Notes: generated by a model from the sequence alone, not told the origin. A stretch of DNA of 64,000 nucleotides from Sphingomonadales bacterium (GCA_016872155.1 VHBB01000006.1:32551-96550); one strand, 5' to 3'. Shown: positions 46,558 through 57,202, numbered from the stretch's first letter. A program made the numbers and translations.

Positions 46558-48729
46558 TTACAATCGAATCGTAAGCCCCAGCATATAATTGATTCCCGCC
46601 ATTGGAAAGTAATAATTCTCTGTTGTTCGTTGCCCGCCTGTAATGTAACTAAAGGTGTAGCCATTGGGTTCGTAGCGGGTATCGAGCAGATTGTTGATAG
46701 TGGCATTGATGCTCCACTCTCTACTTTTTTTTCCTGTATGGCTGTAGCGTAGGTGCAGGTCTTGCACAAAGAAGGGGTCTAGACTTTTGGCCACCATGGC
46801 TGTATTGTCGAGATACTGTCTGCTTACGTAGCGACTATTCAGCGAAAGGCTGCTGTTTTTAAATGGCGTTATGGTCACTGTGCCATTACCGATGCAGGCA
46901 GGAGAGAAGGCCAGGGTAGAGCGGGCATATACAGTGCGAACTTGAATGCCCTGGTCATAATCATCAATGAATTCTTCGAGGTCCTTTACTTGGTTGCTGC
47001 TTAACGAAAGGTTGGCACTGGCTTGTAGCCAAGATAGTATCTGAAGTTGCCCTTGTAACTCAACACCGGTTCTGTAGCTGACCGCAACGTTCGATCGGGT
47101 ATAGGCGCCCACATCATTGATCTTTCCGGTCAGCACCAATTGATTTTTATAGTGCATGTAATAGCCGGTAATGCTCCATTGGTACGTTGAGTTTTGCCTT
47201 TCGATCCCTGCCTCGATGTCGTGCAGCTGTTCATGTAGGGGGCGTTGCGCCTGGCCGGCCTCAAAATCATCTCGATTGGGCTCCTTGTTTCCTCTACTAT
47301 ACGATAGGTAAGTACGCCATTCTTTTTTTCGGTAGGTAATACCAAGTTTTGGGTTCAGAAAATTAAAGTGGGTATTGACAGCTAGGCCCGGATTGTCTCT
47401 AAATCCATCGACATCGTAGCCGACCTGTCTGAACTGAATATCATAGAAGGCAAACCAGTTCTTGGCTACCGCTGTTTGCTGCTTTACATAAAGGGCCCTA
47501 TCTTTTTTTAAGGCCTTGTTGTTGTACCAGGAATTTCCCGAAGGAAGTCCGTAGGTGGCCCAGATCAATTTTCCATAGTGGTCACCGTTATACGTAGAAA
47601 GATGGGAGCCCATCATCCATTCTGTTTTTTTGGTTTGGTACCGAAGATTCATTTGCTGCCCGAAAAAATAATTATCCAGCCAAAGTTGTCTGATAAAATC
47701 GGACCTGGTTTGTAAGTTGCCATTGACAAGGGGGGCCGAGAGTCCGTAACGCTCATATTTTTCGTTGGCCCGGTACTGCTCGTAGTATCCTTTTCCACGG
47801 GTCAAAAACAGGGTGGTGCTCAATTGCCATTTGTCAGAGAGACGTTCTTCGGCAAAAAGTTGATAGTGTGTTTGGGTATAATTGTCCGTTTCGTTTTCGT
47901 AGGGCGCGACCGGCCGCGCCGTACCGGCATAGTTGATAGTTCTGTTACCGCTACCTAGATCGGCCTCAGAGATTCCGTACCAGGCCTGGTAGGTTTGCTC
48001 CTTGCCCGAAAAGATCGTTAGCCGAACCTTTGTATTTTTTTGTTGATAGGCACTCGATAGATAAAAGGATCGGAGGTCACTAAAGGCTCTGTCGATAAAT
48101 CCGTCACTTTGAATGGACGAGAGCCTTATGTCTGTGCTGAATCCTTTGATCGAACCGGTACCCCCTTTAAGCGTATGCTTGCGAGAATGGAAAGATCCAT
48201 AGCTGTTGCTTAGTTCCAGGTATTTTTGGGGTTGTGGATCATGCGTGCTAAAGTTAATGCTGGCTCCAAAGGCTCCTGTGCCATTGGTAGAGGTGCCCAC
48301 CCCCCGCTGAATCTGGATGCTGTTGGTTGACGATAGAAAATCGGGCAGGTTGACAAAAAAAGTTCCTTGACTCTCGGCATCGTTAAAGGGGACCCCGTTT
48401 AAGGTAATGTTGATTCTGGTGGCGTCGGTACCTCGTATGCGAATGCCGGTGTAGCCAATACCGTTTCCGGCATCGGAGTGCACGACTACCGATGGTGTCG
48501 ATTGCAACACGAACGGAATATCGGCACCGAGGTTTAGCGCCTGGATCTGTTTTTTATTTAGGTTCGTGCGGGTAAAGGGTGTGTTTTCGCCCGCCCTAAC
48601 GGCCCGTACATCGGCTGGGGTCAGCCAATAAAAGCTGTCGCTAGTCTCCGCCTCTTTTTTCTCGATTACCTGCGCTTCTGTTTGAAAGAGCAGTGATGTC
48701 ATGCACAGAACAAAAAAAATCCTCTTCAT
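46558..48729 (-). CDS. TonB-dependent receptor under a TPP riboswitch (probable thiamine uptake)
   Basis: 723 aa. The ATG at 48729 starts a signal peptide (IFFVLCMTSLLFQTEAQ). A plug domain follows with IPFVLQSTPSVVVHSDAGNGIGYTGIRIRG-type text and GTGAFGASINFST, then a 22-strand barrel ending in LGLTIRL. No carboxypeptidase-like N-terminal extension is present. A TPP riboswitch lies directly upstream in the leader, so the ligand is most likely thiamine or a derivative. No thiamine kinase or inner-membrane permease is adjacent. The reading frame stays open upstream through the riboswitch, but that part is not coding. Confidence 0.93.
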   Translation of the reverse strand: MKRIFFVLCMTSLLFQTEAQVIEKKEAETSDSFYWLTPADVRAVRAGENTPFTRTNLNKKQIQALNLGADIPFVLQSTPSVVVHSDAGNGIGYTGIRIRGTDATRINITLNGVPFNDAESQGTFFVNLPDFLSSTNSIQIQRGVGTSTNGTGAFGASINFSTHDPQPQKYLELSNSYGSFHSRKHTLKGGTGSIKGFSTDIRLSSIQSDGFIDRAFSDLRSFYLSSAYQQKNTKVRLTIFSGKEQTYQAWYGISEADLGSGNRTINYAGTARPVAPYENETDNYTQTHYQLFAEERLSDKWQLSTTLFLTRGKGYYEQYRANEKYERYGLSAPLVNGNLQTRSDFIRQLWLDNYFFGQQMNLRYQTKKTEWMMGSHLSTYNGDHYGKLIWATYGLPSGNSWYNNKALKKDRALYVKQQTAVAKNWFAFYDIQFRQVGYDVDGFRDNPGLAVNTHFNFLNPKLGITYRKKEWRTYLSYSRGNKEPNRDDFEAGQAQRPLHEQLHDIEAGIERQNSTYQWSITGYYMHYKNQLVLTGKINDVGAYTRSNVAVSYRTGVELQGQLQILSWLQASANLSLSSNQVKDLEEFIDDYDQGIQVRTVYARSTLAFSPACIGNGTVTITPFKNSSLSLNSRYVSRQYLDNTAMVAKSLDPFFVQDLHLRYSHTGKKSREWSINATINNLLDTRYEPNGYTFSYITGGQRTTENYYFPMAGINYMLGLTIRL

Positions 48730-48796
48730 TTTTTTACTTGTTAAGGATAAAAAATAAGAGGGAACGCGATGCAGAAGAGGAACGTTATCGATATCC

Positions 48797-48876
48797 TTCC
48801 CTTCGCAGGCATTACCCTGACCAGGTTCAACGGGTTTGATCTCAGTGACCGACCGCAGTCGGAAACACCCCGGGAA
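48797..48876 (-). promoter_or_regulatory. TPP (THI-box) riboswitch
   Basis: On the minus strand the conserved elements come in order: GGGGTG, CTGAGATCAAACCC, GAACCTG, AGGGTAATGCCTGCG, AAGGGAA. P1 is closed by TTCCC (48872-48876) with GGGAA (48797-48801). CTGAGA and the GCCTGCGAAGGGA segment are the pyrimidine- and pyrophosphate-sensing parts of the family. It lies 67 bases before the TonB-dependent receptor start. I could not identify a clear terminator, so control may act on translation. Confidence 0.93.
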
Positions 48877-48888
48877 ACTTGTAGCAGT

Positions 48889-48896
48889 CAAAGTTA
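48889..48896 (-). promoter_or_regulatory. -7 promoter element driving the TPP riboswitch leader
   Basis: TAACTTTG on the minus strand, a full TAnnTTTG match, about 13 bases before the riboswitch P1 stem. Confidence 0.6.
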
Positions 48897-48917
48897 GGAA
48901 AAAACAAAAAAAGGCCA

Positions 48918-48925
48918 TAGCTTTG
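48918..48925 (+). promoter_or_regulatory. -7 promoter element of tRNA-fMet
   Basis: TAGCTTTG matches TAnnTTTG and ends 8 bases before the tRNA 5' end. It is back to back with the riboswitch promoter, with 21 bases between the two boxes. Confidence 0.6.
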
Positions 48926-48933
48926 CGCCATAT

Positions 48934-49005
<72 letters not shown>

Positions 49006-49010
49006 CAGCC

Positions 49011-49036
49011 AGTCCGCCTCACCCGGCGGACTTTTT
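49011..49036 (+). terminator. Rho-independent terminator of tRNA-fMet
   Basis: AGTCCGCC, loop TCACCC, GGCGGACT, followed by TTTT. The 8-bp stem is perfect. Confidence 0.85.
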
Positions 49037-49068
49037 AATTAGCGTAGTGGTCCGCATTTTTTGCACCT

Positions 49069-49935
49069 ATGAAGGCAGGATTTGTAAATATTTTTGGATT
49101 GCCCAATGCCGGCAAGAGTACTCTTCTCAATGCGTTGATGGAAGAGAAGCTGGCTATTGTCTCTCCGAAGGTTCAGACCACTCGTCATCGCATTAAGGGG
49201 ATCCTTACCACCGAGCGCTATCAATTGGTCTTTTCCGATACGCCCGGTATTATTACGCCCAGGTACAAGCTGCACGAGAAAATGATGGAGGCCGTGCGTA
49301 GTGCACTCGAAGATGCCGACCTGGCTTTGTTGCTGGTCGATGGACGCGATGACTGGCAAGCGGCACACGCGATTTTTGAATCGCTGCAATTAAAGGTCCC
49401 GGCTGTCGTACTTTTCAATAAGATCGATCTGTTGCCAAAAGAGAAGATCGAAGAGGGGGTCTCTTTTTTTTCGAAGGCTTCGTATGCCCGTGAGGTCATT
49501 ACCTTGTCGGCTCTCTCCGGTATACCTCGAAAGAAACTGATCAATGCGCTTCTTGCTTATATTCCCGATGCAGATCCTTATTTCAATGCCGAGGATATAA
49601 GTGATCTGCAGACCCGTTTTTTTGTAAGCGAGTTGATCAGAGAAACGCTATACTCACTTACGCAAGATGAGTTACCCTACCATACGGCGGTCTCCGTTCG
49701 GGAATACCGCGAAAAGAAAGAGTTGACGCGTATTACGGCCGATATTGTTGTGCAACGAGAGACCCAAAAAGTCATTTTGATCGGTGAAGGCGGTACCATG
49801 ATCAAAAAGATCGGTACCGCGGCACGAAAAAGTATTGAATCATTCATAGGACAAAAAGTATATCTTGAACTCTTTGTAAAGGTCAAGCCCAAGTGGCGTG
49901 ACAACGAGCTTTACTTAAAGGAATACGGATATTAA
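49069..49935 (+). CDS. era: GTPase Era
   Basis: 288 aa. It assists 16S rRNA maturation and 30S assembly. The G1 loop is GLPNAGKST, G3 is DTPG, G4 is NKID; the C-terminal KH domain has the GEGGTMIKKIG motif that binds the 3' end of 16S rRNA. Length is slightly short but complete. der follows 12 bases later on the same strand, making a two-gene ribosome-assembly unit. Confidence 0.97.
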   Translation: MKAGFVNIFGLPNAGKSTLLNALMEEKLAIVSPKVQTTRHRIKGILTTERYQLVFSDTPGIITPRYKLHEKMMEAVRSALEDADLALLLVDGRDDWQAAHAIFESLQLKVPAVVLFNKIDLLPKEKIEEGVSFFSKASYAREVITLSALSGIPRKKLINALLAYIPDADPYFNAEDISDLQTRFFVSELIRETLYSLTQDELPYHTAVSVREYREKKELTRITADIVVQRETQKVILIGEGGTMIKKIGTAARKSIESFIGQKVYLELFVKVKPKWRDNELYLKEYGY

Positions 49936-49947
49936 AAATAGTCGCAC

Positions 49948-51261
49948 ATGTCATTTACGGTAGCCATAGTCGGTAGGCCCAATGTAGGAAAAAGCACCTT
50001 GTTCAATCGTTTGCTCGAGCAGCGAAAGGCCATTGTAGATGATGTGAGCGGAGTAACTCGTGATCGTCAGTATGGGGTTGCGGATTGGAATGGCAAGACC
50101 TTTAATGTGATCGATACCGGTGGATTTGTACATGGAAGTGAGGATATGTTCGAAAAAGAGATCGCCAAGCAGGTCCTGGTCGCCGTCGAAGAGGCCCAGG
50201 CCATTGTCTTTTTGGTCGATGCGGCCACCGGACTTACCGATCTTGATGATGCAATGGCCGCTGTACTGAGAAAGAGTACCAAGCCGGTCTTTCTAACGGT
50301 CAATAAGGTCGACAATAACGACCGCTTACTAGAGGCGTCTGAGTTTTATTCACTGGGTATGGAGCCAGTCTTCTTTATAGCGGCAGCCAGCGGAAGTGGA
50401 ACCGGTGAGTTGCTAGATGCGATCACCGCACTAATTAGCGATGATGATGCTGCCCAAAACGAAGAGATGGCAGCCCTTCCGAAGTTTGCCATTATCGGAC
50501 AGCCCAACACCGGCAAATCCTCTTTGCTGAATGCTCTGATCGGGCAAGAGCGCACGATCGTGAGCAATGTGGCCGGCACAACGCGTGATACCATTCACAC
50601 CCACTATAATCTTTTTCAAAAGGAATTTGTACTCATCGACACGGCCGGTATTCGACGTAAGTCAAAAGTGCATGAAGATCTTGAGTTCTATTCGGTCATT
50701 CGTGCCATCAAAGCCATGGACGAAGCCGATGTATGTCTATTGCTGTTGGATGCCGAAAAAGGGATTACCGCACAAGACCTCTCTATTTTTAGTCTTGCTT
50801 CGAAGAAAGGGAAAGGGGTCGTCGTACTGGTCAACAAGTGGGATCTGGTCGCTAAACAAACCAACACGGCCGTTACCTACGAAAAAGAATTAAAGAAAAG
50901 GTTGGCTCCCTTTAGTGACGTACCGATACTCTTTATCTCTGCCCTCGAAAAGACCCGGATCTTTAAATCGATCGAAACAGCCCTGGAGGTATACGAGAAC
51001 AGAAAGCGAAAAGTGAACACGGCCTTGCTTAACAATGTAATCGGTAAAGCCATAGAGGCCTATCATCCGCCAGTAGTCAGAGGGCATCCTATCAAGATCA
51101 AGTTTATTACGCAATTGCCGACCGTTACGCCTTCGTTCGCCTTCTTTTGTAATTTTCCGGAAGACATCAAAACGCCTTACCGTAATTATCTAGAAAATCA
51201 ACTTCGGGAGCAATTTCAGTTTACCGGGGTGCCCATTCGTATTTACTTTAGAAAAAAATAG
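49948..51261 (+). CDS. der: GTPase Der (EngA)
   Basis: 437 aa with two tandem GTPase domains: the first P-loop GRPNVGKSTLFN near residue 8 and the second GQPNTGKSSLLN near residue 183, then the KH-like C-terminal domain. It acts in 50S subunit assembly. Each G domain has its NKxD motif (NKVD, NKWD). It is likely co-transcribed with era. Confidence 0.98.
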   Translation: MSFTVAIVGRPNVGKSTLFNRLLEQRKAIVDDVSGVTRDRQYGVADWNGKTFNVIDTGGFVHGSEDMFEKEIAKQVLVAVEEAQAIVFLVDAATGLTDLDDAMAAVLRKSTKPVFLTVNKVDNNDRLLEASEFYSLGMEPVFFIAAASGSGTGELLDAITALISDDDAAQNEEMAALPKFAIIGQPNTGKSSLLNALIGQERTIVSNVAGTTRDTIHTHYNLFQKEFVLIDTAGIRRKSKVHEDLEFYSVIRAIKAMDEADVCLLLLDAEKGITAQDLSIFSLASKKGKGVVVLVNKWDLVAKQTNTAVTYEKELKKRLAPFSDVPILFISALEKTRIFKSIETALEVYENRKRKVNTALLNNVIGKAIEAYHPPVVRGHPIKIKFITQLPTVTPSFAFFCNFPEDIKTPYRNYLENQLREQFQFTGVPIRIYFRKK

Positions 51262-51308
51262 GCAGGCCGCCTGGTGAGACCGGCACGCTAAAGAAAGCAA
51301 AACTTTCG

Positions 51309-52010
51309 CTACTGTTTTACAGCCGGCTTGATGGTCTTCATCTGTATAATATCGACCAAGAAAGCAAAGGCCATCGAGAAGTAGATGTAACCTTTCGGAA
51401 TGTGAAAGCCTAATCCGTCAGCGAGAAGTGCCACGCCTATCATCAGCAGAAAGCAAAGGGCCAGTATCTTGAACGAGGGATGCTTTTGAATAAAGGCGCT
51501 GATCGGCGCTGATGCTACCAGCATGATCATGACGGTAACGATAACCGCCGTGTACATGACCCATAATTCTTGTACCATACCTACTGCGGTAATAATGGAG
51601 TCTATAGAGAATACCAGATCGAGTACGATCACCTCTCCCAGCAGTCGAGAGAAACCTCCGGCAGCCTTTTGCGTTTGGCGAGGGTCATTGGCCAACTCTG
51701 TTTTGTGATAGATCTCTCGGGTGCTTTTATAGATCAAGAACAATCCTCCCACTATCAAAATGATCGCTTTGCCACTAAAGGAAATGTCCTGAAACCGAAA
51801 GAGTTCTTTATCGAGTTTTAAGATCCAGGCAATAAAGGCCAGCAGTACCAGTCGCATGATCATAGCCAGCGAAAGCCCCCAGTAGCGCAACTTGTTACGT
51901 TGGGCTTCCGGGAGCTTATCGGCCAGTATCGAGATAAATATAATATTGTCTATTCCTAAGATGACCTCAAGGGCGATCAGCGATAAGAGCGGAATAAGTG
52001 CGTCGATCAT
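51309..52010 (-). CDS. TerC-family integral membrane protein
   Basis: 233 aa with about seven membrane helices. Signatures are LEVILGIDNIIFISILADKLP and GEVIVLDLVFSIDSIITAVGM, the two acidic repeats that define the TerC/Alx/YkoY family. Members export manganese or supply metals to secreted enzymes; tellurite resistance is only the historic name. Here no other ter gene is present. It converges with der. Confidence 0.92.
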   Translation of the reverse strand: MIDALIPLLSLIALEVILGIDNIIFISILADKLPEAQRNKLRYWGLSLAMIMRLVLLAFIAWILKLDKELFRFQDISFSGKAIILIVGGLFLIYKSTREIYHKTELANDPRQTQKAAGGFSRLLGEVIVLDLVFSIDSIITAVGMVQELWVMYTAVIVTVMIMLVASAPISAFIQKHPSFKILALCFLLMIGVALLADGLGFHIPKGYIYFSMAFAFLVDIIQMKTIKPAVKQ

Positions 52011-52047
52011 AGCCGAAAATTAATTTTGGCAAAAGTACAGCCAAATT

Positions 52048-52313
52048 CTAGAATCTTACACCCACTCCGCAGGTAAGATTCAGCGTTGACATTTGTTGTC
52101 TTTTGATCTCTTGCCCACCACTGCTTACGTCAATTTTAAACCGGGGGTTGATGTACCTGAAAAACAGCAGCGGTTACCCAGTCTTCGTCGGCTAACAAGA
52201 ACCCATTCGTTCTTATGTCGGGTGAATGAGCTGACGTGATGCCACCCATAATTTTTAGATCTGCATTTACCTTGTCACTTACTGCATACGAAAATGCCGG
52301 GCCTTGTTGATAC
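52048..52313 (-). pseudogene. Remnant of a beta-barrel outer-membrane protein gene (C-terminal part, frameshifted)
   Basis: The minus strand reads two adjoining frames. The first runs from the katG stop: QGPAFSYAVSDKVNADLKIM, ITSAHSPDI, FLLADEDWVTAAVF. The second continues as FRYINPRFKIDVSSGG and ends LTCGVGVRF plus TAG at 52048-52050. The second frame has a TAA just upstream, so a frameshift near 52160 separates them. The closing aromatic strand is typical of outer-membrane barrels. Nothing matching an N-terminus remains; the piece abuts the katG stop. Family unknown. Confidence 0.65.
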
Positions 52314-54572
<2,259 letters not shown>

Positions 54573-54598
54573 AGGGGGCTTTTTTTTAAAAAAACGAA

Positions 54599-54614
54599 TG
54601 TGATTAAAATCACT
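54599..54614. promoter_or_regulatory. CRP/FNR-like palindrome upstream of katG
   Basis: TGTGATTAAAATCACT: TGTGA, six bases, TCACt. It fits the CRP form with one mismatch, and its core TGAT-N4-ATCA fits the FNR form. The centre is about 47 bases before the predicted katG start of transcription, a position suited to an activator. Confidence 0.45.
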
Positions 54615-54755
54615 GGTGGCGGGGTGCCCGGCTTTGGAGCCCTAAGGGGGCTGATTAAGAGTAAGATAGCTGAGGGTGCAAGTTCTATTCTAGAAAAATT
54701 TTAAACTCATCTTATTCAGGCATGATGATGTCATTGAAAAAGATAATTTGAATTA

Positions 54756-54864
54756 TCGCCATGAAATTCCGGTATCCCAATTTGCAACGGGTATAACATC
54801 CTTCCAGCAGGTATGGGGTCTTATAGAATTATGATTCAAAACTAGTTAGCTAGTAAAAGATTAG
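54756..54864 (+). pseudogene. Decayed end of a T9SS type A sorting domain
   Basis: The first 21 bases are identical to bases 57057-57077, inside the sorting domain of the downstream cargo gene, and the similarity continues to the stop. Allowing one missing base near 54792, it reads HEIPVSQFATG, then NILPAGMGSYRIMIQN and a stop. No matching upstream coding sequence remains. It is a leftover of a related cargo gene or of a partial duplication. Confidence 0.7.
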
Positions 54865-54900
54865 AAAGCGGAGTTGGATTTTATTCGGCTTCGCTTTTTT
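54865..54900 (+). terminator. Terminator copy after the decayed sorting domain
   Basis: The first 19 bases are identical to those at 57167-57185. The stem is AAAGCGGAG with CTTCGCTTT (one G:T pair), followed by a T-run, so a hairpin is kept although the far arm differs from the intact copy. Confidence 0.55.
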
Positions 54901-54984
54901 CGGATACCATCTTATTCAGATCAATTTATCTACTAAGAGCAACTTTGTTAGCATCAGTTGGAAAAAATTTATAGAAAGGTTGGA

Positions 54985-55012
54985 TTCATTTTATTTCAAT
55001 AAATAAAATGAA
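54985..55012. repeat. 12-bp perfect inverted repeat
   Basis: TTCATTTTATTT, spacer CAAT, AAATAAAATGAA, about 100 bases upstream of the cargo gene. It could be an operator or an RNA hairpin; AT-rich composition makes chance occurrence possible. Confidence 0.5.
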
Positions 55013-55113
55013 AGTATTTTTGACTTCTTTATGATTTAAAATAAGTTTAATGGACAGTCGCGCTAAAAGTTTAGGGTATTTAAATGTTTAGCGTTATCAA
55101 TAATGCGAAAATC

Positions 55114-57144
55114 ATGAAATTGAAATCGTTTTTTAAACTAATTGTTACAGCATATTTTTTCCTAAATAGTGCAACTATATTTTCCCAATCAACCCCTAGT
55201 GCACCAACTGGACTATCGGCCGAAGCTTATATTGAGTCGGTAAATTTAAATTTCACTGCGCCTGGAAACAATGGAGGCTCTGCGATAACCAATTACGAGT
55301 ACTCGCTGAATAATGGCAACTGGACACCCTTTTCTCCTGCAAGAACGTCTGGCCCGCTTACGATTTCTGGTCTTACCACATGTACCCAATATACTATAAA
55401 GATCAGGGCAGTAAACATTAATGGAGGCGGAGTAGCCTCTTCGCAAGTAGTGGCTACTCCAAGAGGGGCTCAACCCGTGGGCTGGACATCGTATTCTTCT
55501 GCCGCATCAAATAATTATTGGTACGACGTTACCTTTGGAAATGGCCTTTTTGTGGCTGTCTCTAGAAATGGTACTGGAAATCGTGTGATGACGAGTCCAA
55601 ATGGTACTACCTGGACCTCTCGTACATCCGCTGCCGATAAGCAATGGCGTAGTGTAACTTTTGGCAATAATCGCTTTGTGGCGGTTTCTGGCGATGGCGC
55701 AGTGATGACTAGTGATGATGGAATTACCTGGACCTCGCGCACATCTGCCGCAAATAATGATTGGCGTAGTGTAACTTTCGGCAACAATCTTTTTGTGGCT
55801 GTCTCTAGAGATGGCACTGGAAATCGTGTGATGACGAGTCCAGATGGTATTACCTGGACCTCTCGTACATCCGCTGCCGATAATCAATGGCTTAGTGTAA
55901 CTTTCGGCAATGGGCTATTTGTAGCTTTTTCCAGTAATGGCGCTAATCGCGTGATGACCAGTCCTAATGGTACTACTTGGAGTTTGGGCACATCCATACC
56001 TAATAATGTTTGGCAAGGTGTCACTTTCGGCAACAATCGCTTTGTGGCGGTCTCTGGTGATGGGGCTGTGTTGACTAGTACAGATGGTATTTCATGGAGC
56101 TTGGGCATATCCGCCGCAGTGAATAACTGGTCAGATATTACCTACGGCAATGGGTCATTCGTAGCTGTCTCTTCCACTGGCAATGATAATCGAGTGATGA
56201 CCAGCCAAGATGGTGTTAATTGGTCCATACGGACCACACCTGCCTCTATTGGTTACTTGTACGCCGTCACTTTTGGCAACGGATTATTTGTTGCTGTTTC
56301 TGAAACGGTTTCAAGTGGCATCAACCAGGTTCTAACGAGTTCATATGCACTAGCTCCTGGAGCCCCAAGCATTACTAGCCTTACACGCACATCCTCCACA
56401 CAAGCAACAATAGGTTTTACAGCTCCCTCCGACATAGGGTCATCTGCAATTACCAATTATGAGTATTCTATCAATGATGGATCGAGCTGGGTAACCCGCT
56501 CGCCCGCATCTACGAGCAATCCACTTACTATTACAGGACTTTCGGGAGGCCAGTCTTATCAAGTTAGGATTAGAGCGATAAACACTGCCGGTTCAGGTTG
56601 CGCCTCTTCGGGTTTGAACTCCATTCTCCCCGTTACCTGGCTCAGCTTTACGGGTAAAAAAGTGGCTCAGGATGTTGAGTTAAACTGGTCAACCTCATCA
56701 GAACAAAACACACAGGACTTCCAAGTGCAACACAGCATCAATGCACAGCAATGGACAGCAGTGGGCACTTTACCTGCGGCAGGTAACAGCAATACAGTGC
56801 GCAACTATCAATATCTACATCAGGGGCCGTTTAAGATTAGTACACAGCATTACTACCGCATATTGCAGCGCGATTTGGATGGCAAGTTCAGCTACAGTAA
56901 AGTAATTAGAATTGAATACCCCGAAGCTGCATCTGATTTGGTATTATATCCTAACTCTACAAGTGATGTGTTGCGTGTCAACCTTACAGAGCGTCAGGAA
57001 CTACGTTTAGTAAATATGCAAGGAGTTGTGGTTTGGAAAGGAGTATTACCTGCCGGTCGCCATGAAATTCCGGTATCTCATTTTGCAGCGGGTAATTACA
57101 TCCTTCAAGCAGGGAAGGGGACTTATAAGGTGATGATACAATAG
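55114..57144 (+). CDS. Secreted T9SS type A cargo with FN3 domains and seven propeller-like repeats
   Basis: 676 aa from the ATG at 55114, which starts a signal peptide (FFKLIVTAYFFLNSATIFS). Order: an FN3 domain (about residues 28-120); seven repeats of about 40 residues with the core VTFGNGLFVAVS, a Gly/Asn turn, VMTSPNGTTW; a second FN3 domain; a beta-sandwich with LPVTWLSFTGKK and VELNWSTSSEQN; and the type A sorting domain (VLYPNSTSD to YKVMIQ). Seven repeats suggest a seven-bladed propeller. Ligand unknown. The gene is more AT-rich than its neighbours, and its 3' end is partly duplicated upstream. Confidence 0.88.
   Translation: MKLKSFFKLIVTAYFFLNSATIFSQSTPSAPTGLSAEAYIESVNLNFTAPGNNGGSAITNYEYSLNNGNWTPFSPARTSGPLTISGLTTCTQYTIKIRAVNINGGGVASSQVVATPRGAQPVGWTSYSSAASNNYWYDVTFGNGLFVAVSRNGTGNRVMTSPNGTTWTSRTSAADKQWRSVTFGNNRFVAVSGDGAVMTSDDGITWTSRTSAANNDWRSVTFGNNLFVAVSRDGTGNRVMTSPDGITWTSRTSAADNQWLSVTFGNGLFVAFSSNGANRVMTSPNGTTWSLGTSIPNNVWQGVTFGNNRFVAVSGDGAVLTSTDGISWSLGISAAVNNWSDITYGNGSFVAVSSTGNDNRVMTSQDGVNWSIRTTPASIGYLYAVTFGNGLFVAVSETVSSGINQVLTSSYALAPGAPSITSLTRTSSTQATIGFTAPSDIGSSAITNYEYSINDGSSWVTRSPASTSNPLTITGLSGGQSYQVRIRAINTAGSGCASSGLNSILPVTWLSFTGKKVAQDVELNWSTSSEQNTQDFQVQHSINAQQWTAVGTLPAAGNSNTVRNYQYLHQGPFKISTQHYYRILQRDLDGKFSYSKVIRIEYPEAASDLVLYPNSTSDVLRVNLTERQELRLVNMQGVVVWKGVLPAGRHEIPVSHFAAGNYILQAGKGTYKVMIQ
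55501..56345 (+). repeat. Seven in-gene tandem repeats of about 117-126 bases
   Basis: Each unit encodes (W)xxVTFGNxxFVAVSxxG, VMTSxDGxTW, followed by SRTSA or SLGxS. Units 1 to 5 are the most alike at the DNA level (for example CGTGTGATGACGAGTCC recurs), indicating recent amplification; units 6 and 7 have diverged. Confidence 0.8.
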
Positions 57145-57170
57145 TAGTTTGATAACATAAGATTACAAAG

Positions 57171-57202
57171 CGGAGTTGGATTTTAATCAACTCCGTTTTT
57201 TT
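57171..57202 (+). terminator. Rho-independent terminator of the T9SS cargo gene
   Basis: CGGAGTTG, loop GATTTTAAT, CAACTCCG, then seven Ts. The 8-bp stem is perfect. Confidence 0.85.

Larger units (their letters stand above)
54615..55113. other. AT-rich intergenic region with decayed sequence
   Basis: About 500 bases with no intact gene. It holds the CATCTTATTCAG direct repeat (54708-54719 and 54908-54919), a decayed T9SS sorting-domain end with its terminator, and a 12-bp perfect inverted repeat. Base composition is clearly more AT-rich than the rest of the window. Confidence 0.6.

Noticed and set aside
48729..48801. Terminator/anti-terminator in the TPP riboswitch leader
   Set aside because: GGGAA of P1 could pair with a later TTCCC before a T-run, but that would terminate in the absence of ligand, the wrong direction for the family. 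No clear mechanism claimed.
51309..52010. Tellurite resistance cluster
   Set aside because: TerC is a general metal-related membrane family and no other ter gene is present.
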